From positions 1 to 7,002 of the forward strand of contig PXAU01000088.1 in NCBI GenBank assembly GCA_003567075.1: DNA of 7,002 bases, in the 5' to 3' direction. Below are positions 5,532 through 7,002 of the stretch, piece by piece. Made by a program: the position numbers and the translations under genes. The notes beneath the pieces were generated by a model, which was not told where the DNA came from, ran no database searches, and worked only from the letters and a program-made list of their open reading frames with translations. The DNA comes from Trueperaceae bacterium (lineage in GTDB: Bacteria > Deinococcota > Deinococci > Deinococcales > Trueperaceae). Position 1 is the first letter of the stretch; the number at the start of each line of letters is the position of its first letter.

Positions 5532-7002
5532 CCGCTGGTGGCGTGAGACCACCGACTTCGGGCCCGGCGTAGCGGCGGCGCTCGAAGCGGTAGAAGGCCG
5601 ACGGCACCACGAACAGCGTCAGGAAGGTCGAAGACACCACCCCGCCCAGGATCACCAGGCCGAGCGGCTGGCGGAACTCCGTGCCTTCGCCGACGCCCAG
5701 GAGCAAGGGTACGGAGATGATCACCACGGTGAAGGCCGTCATCAGGATGGGCCGCAGACGCAGCTTCCCGGCCCGCACGAGCGCCTGCTCGAGCGTCTCG
5801 GCGCGCTCCATCTGGCTCACCACCACGTCGAGCAGGAGGATGGCGTTCTTGGTGACGAGGCCGATCAGGATCACCACCCCCAGCACGCTGATCACGTCGA
5901 GCGGCGAGCCGGTGAGGAAGAACAGCCAGAACGCACCCACCAGCGCCAGCGGCACCGGCAGCAGCAGGTAGAGCGGGTAGCGGAAGGAGTTGAACTGGCT
6001 GGCGATCACCAGGTAGTTCAGGATGATCGCGAGCACGAAGGCGATCGGGCCGTAGAACGCCAGGTCGCCGAGCAAGTCCGGGCCCAGGCCCGTGGTGATG
6101 CGCACCTGATCGTCGACGATGCCGGCTTGGGCCAACAGCCGCTCGATCTCCTGCCGCGTCTGGAACTGGCCCGGCGAGGCGGGGGTGAGGTCGGCGCTCA
6201 GGTTGGCCACGTAGGCCTGGTTCTCGCGCCGGATGGTGACCGGCGCCGCCTGCACCTCGAAGCGGCCGAGCTGGCCGATCGTGACGAACGACTGCAGCGC
6301 GCTGGCGAAGATCGGCAGCGACAGCAGCGTCTGCTCGTCGCGCACCAGCGCCGGATCGACCTTCACCACGATCGGTGTCTCCTCGCCCGCGTCGCGCAGC
6401 GTGCCGGCCGAGACGCCCACGTTGTACGCCCGGAGCGTGTTGGCGATGTCGTTGGTGGTGAGCCCGGTGCCCGCGACCGCGGCCTTGTTCAGCACCAGCA
6501 CGCGCTCGGCCACGCTGCCCTCGAGGCTCGAGCTCACGTTGCGCAGGTACGGATGGTCCTCCATCAGCTCGCGCGCGGCCCGGTCGCGCTGCTCCAGCAG
6601 CGCCAGGTCGGTCGACTGCAGCACCAGCTGCAAGCCGGTGCCCACGGGAACGACGCCGCCGTCGTCGGCGCCCACCCGGACGCGCGCCTCGGGGACGTCA
6701 GCGATGGCGCGCAGGAGCTGTGGCCGCAGCCGGTCGGCGACCTCGAACGAGGTCCCGCTGCGCTCTGCCAGCGGCACCAGCTCGAGCTGCACCGTGGCCC
6801 GCTGCGCGTTGGGGCTGCCGAAGGTGCCGCCCGACCCAACCGTGGTGACCACCGAGCGGACGTCCGCGTCGGCTCGCGCCACCCCCTCGAGCCGCGCGGC
6901 GACGGCGTCGGTGCGGTCGAGCGGGGTGCCGGGGGGCATGTCGACGCGGATCGCCACCTGGCCGACGTCGATGTCCGACACGAAGTTGAAGTTGATGAAG
7001 GG
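5515..7002 (-). CDS. RND-family efflux permease, C-terminal half (gene enters from the right edge)
   Basis: The visible 495 residues are the last half of an AcrB/MdtB-like inner-membrane pump that exports drugs or other compounds using the proton gradient, usually with a periplasmic adaptor and an outer-membrane channel. The reading frame is open to the window edge, so the GTG at 6981 is internal. Order: start of the second periplasmic loop (PPGTPLDRTDAV near residues 23-34), porter and docking regions to about residue 310, then helices equivalent to TM8-TM12. The proton-relay lysine (LVTKNAILL, codon 5848-5850) and threonine (LMTAF, codon 5737-5739) are present 37 residues apart, matching K940 and T978 of AcrB. 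RLRPILM and the LFVVP before the tail are also typical. The tail FERRRYAGPEVGGLTPPAAP ends in ASD, and its last codons lie in the 21-bp repeat. The gene converges on hppA. Substrate is unknown. Confidence 0.93.
   Translation of the reverse strand, partial: PFINFNFVSDIDVGQVAIRVDMPPGTPLDRTDAVAARLEGVARADADVRSVVTTVGSGGTFGSPNAQRATVQLELVPLAERSGTSFEVADRLRPQLLRAIADVPEARVRVGADDGGVVPVGTGLQLVLQSTDLALLEQRDRAARELMEDHPYLRNVSSSLEGSVAERVLVLNKAAVAGTGLTTNDIANTLRAYNVGVSAGTLRDAGEETPIVVKVDPALVRDEQTLLSLPIFASALQSFVTIGQLGRFEVQAAPVTIRRENQAYVANLSADLTPASPGQFQTRQEIERLLAQAGIVDDQVRITTGLGPDLLGDLAFYGPIAFVLAIILNYLVIASQFNSFRYPLYLLLPVPLALVGAFWLFFLTGSPLDVISVLGVVILIGLVTKNAILLLDVVVSQMERAETLEQALVRAGKLRLRPILMTAFTVVIISVPLLLGVGEGTEFRQPLGLVILGGVVSSTFLTLFVVPSAFYRFERRRYAGPEVGGLTPPAAPASD

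Noticed and set aside
6979..6981. GTG as the true start of the RND protein
   Set aside because: The frame continues upstream to the window edge with PFINFNF, and the first visible part already corresponds to the middle of an RND permease.

Overview
This is a very GC-rich window from a chromosome-like region. It holds four complete genes and two genes cut by the window edges. An RND-type pump implies a two-membrane envelope. TANNNT boxes lying directly in front of two start codons resemble the leaderless promoters common in Deinococcota. A Trueperaceae-like or other high-GC Deinococcota host is therefore my best guess, but it is a guess: no ribosomal RNA or marker gene is present.

Layout. Positions 1-95 (minus strand) are the first 31 codons of a phosphoenolpyruvate synthase-like gene with a textbook ribosome binding site and a possible promoter at 206-234. 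Positions 304-918 (minus) encode a HAD-superfamily phosphatase. A 112-bp divergent gap carries three 17-bp hairpin-forming tandem repeats. Positions 1031-2718 (plus) form a two-gene operon, a sugar-1-phosphate nucleotidyltransferase and a GHMP-family sugar kinase, joined by a 4-bp GTGA overlap. A 571-bp non-coding stretch (2719-3289) follows. It contains an operator-like palindrome over a possible promoter and a 60-nt near-continuous hairpin in the leader of the next gene. Positions 3290-5296 (plus) encode a membrane-bound ion-pumping pyrophosphatase (hppA). Positions 5515-7002 (minus) encode the C-terminal half of an RND efflux permease. The convergent hppA/RND gap holds three terminator-like hairpins and a 21-bp tandem repeat array that includes the RND stop codon.

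How the genes fit together. Kinase plus nucleotidyltransferase is the order of reactions that turns a free or phosphorylated sugar into a nucleotide sugar, as in the HddA/HddC heptose route. Both proteins depart from the family consensus in one glycine-rich or metal-site motif, so the substrate is open. The pyrophosphatase could recover energy from the PPi released by such transferases. PEP synthase and the pyrophosphatase both suit a phosphate/PPi energy economy, but nothing in the sequence links them as one system. I see no clearly new multi-gene system. The most unusual signals are the hppA leader structure, the altered catalytic motifs in the sugar operon, and the repeat array that has copied the stop codon of the RND gene.
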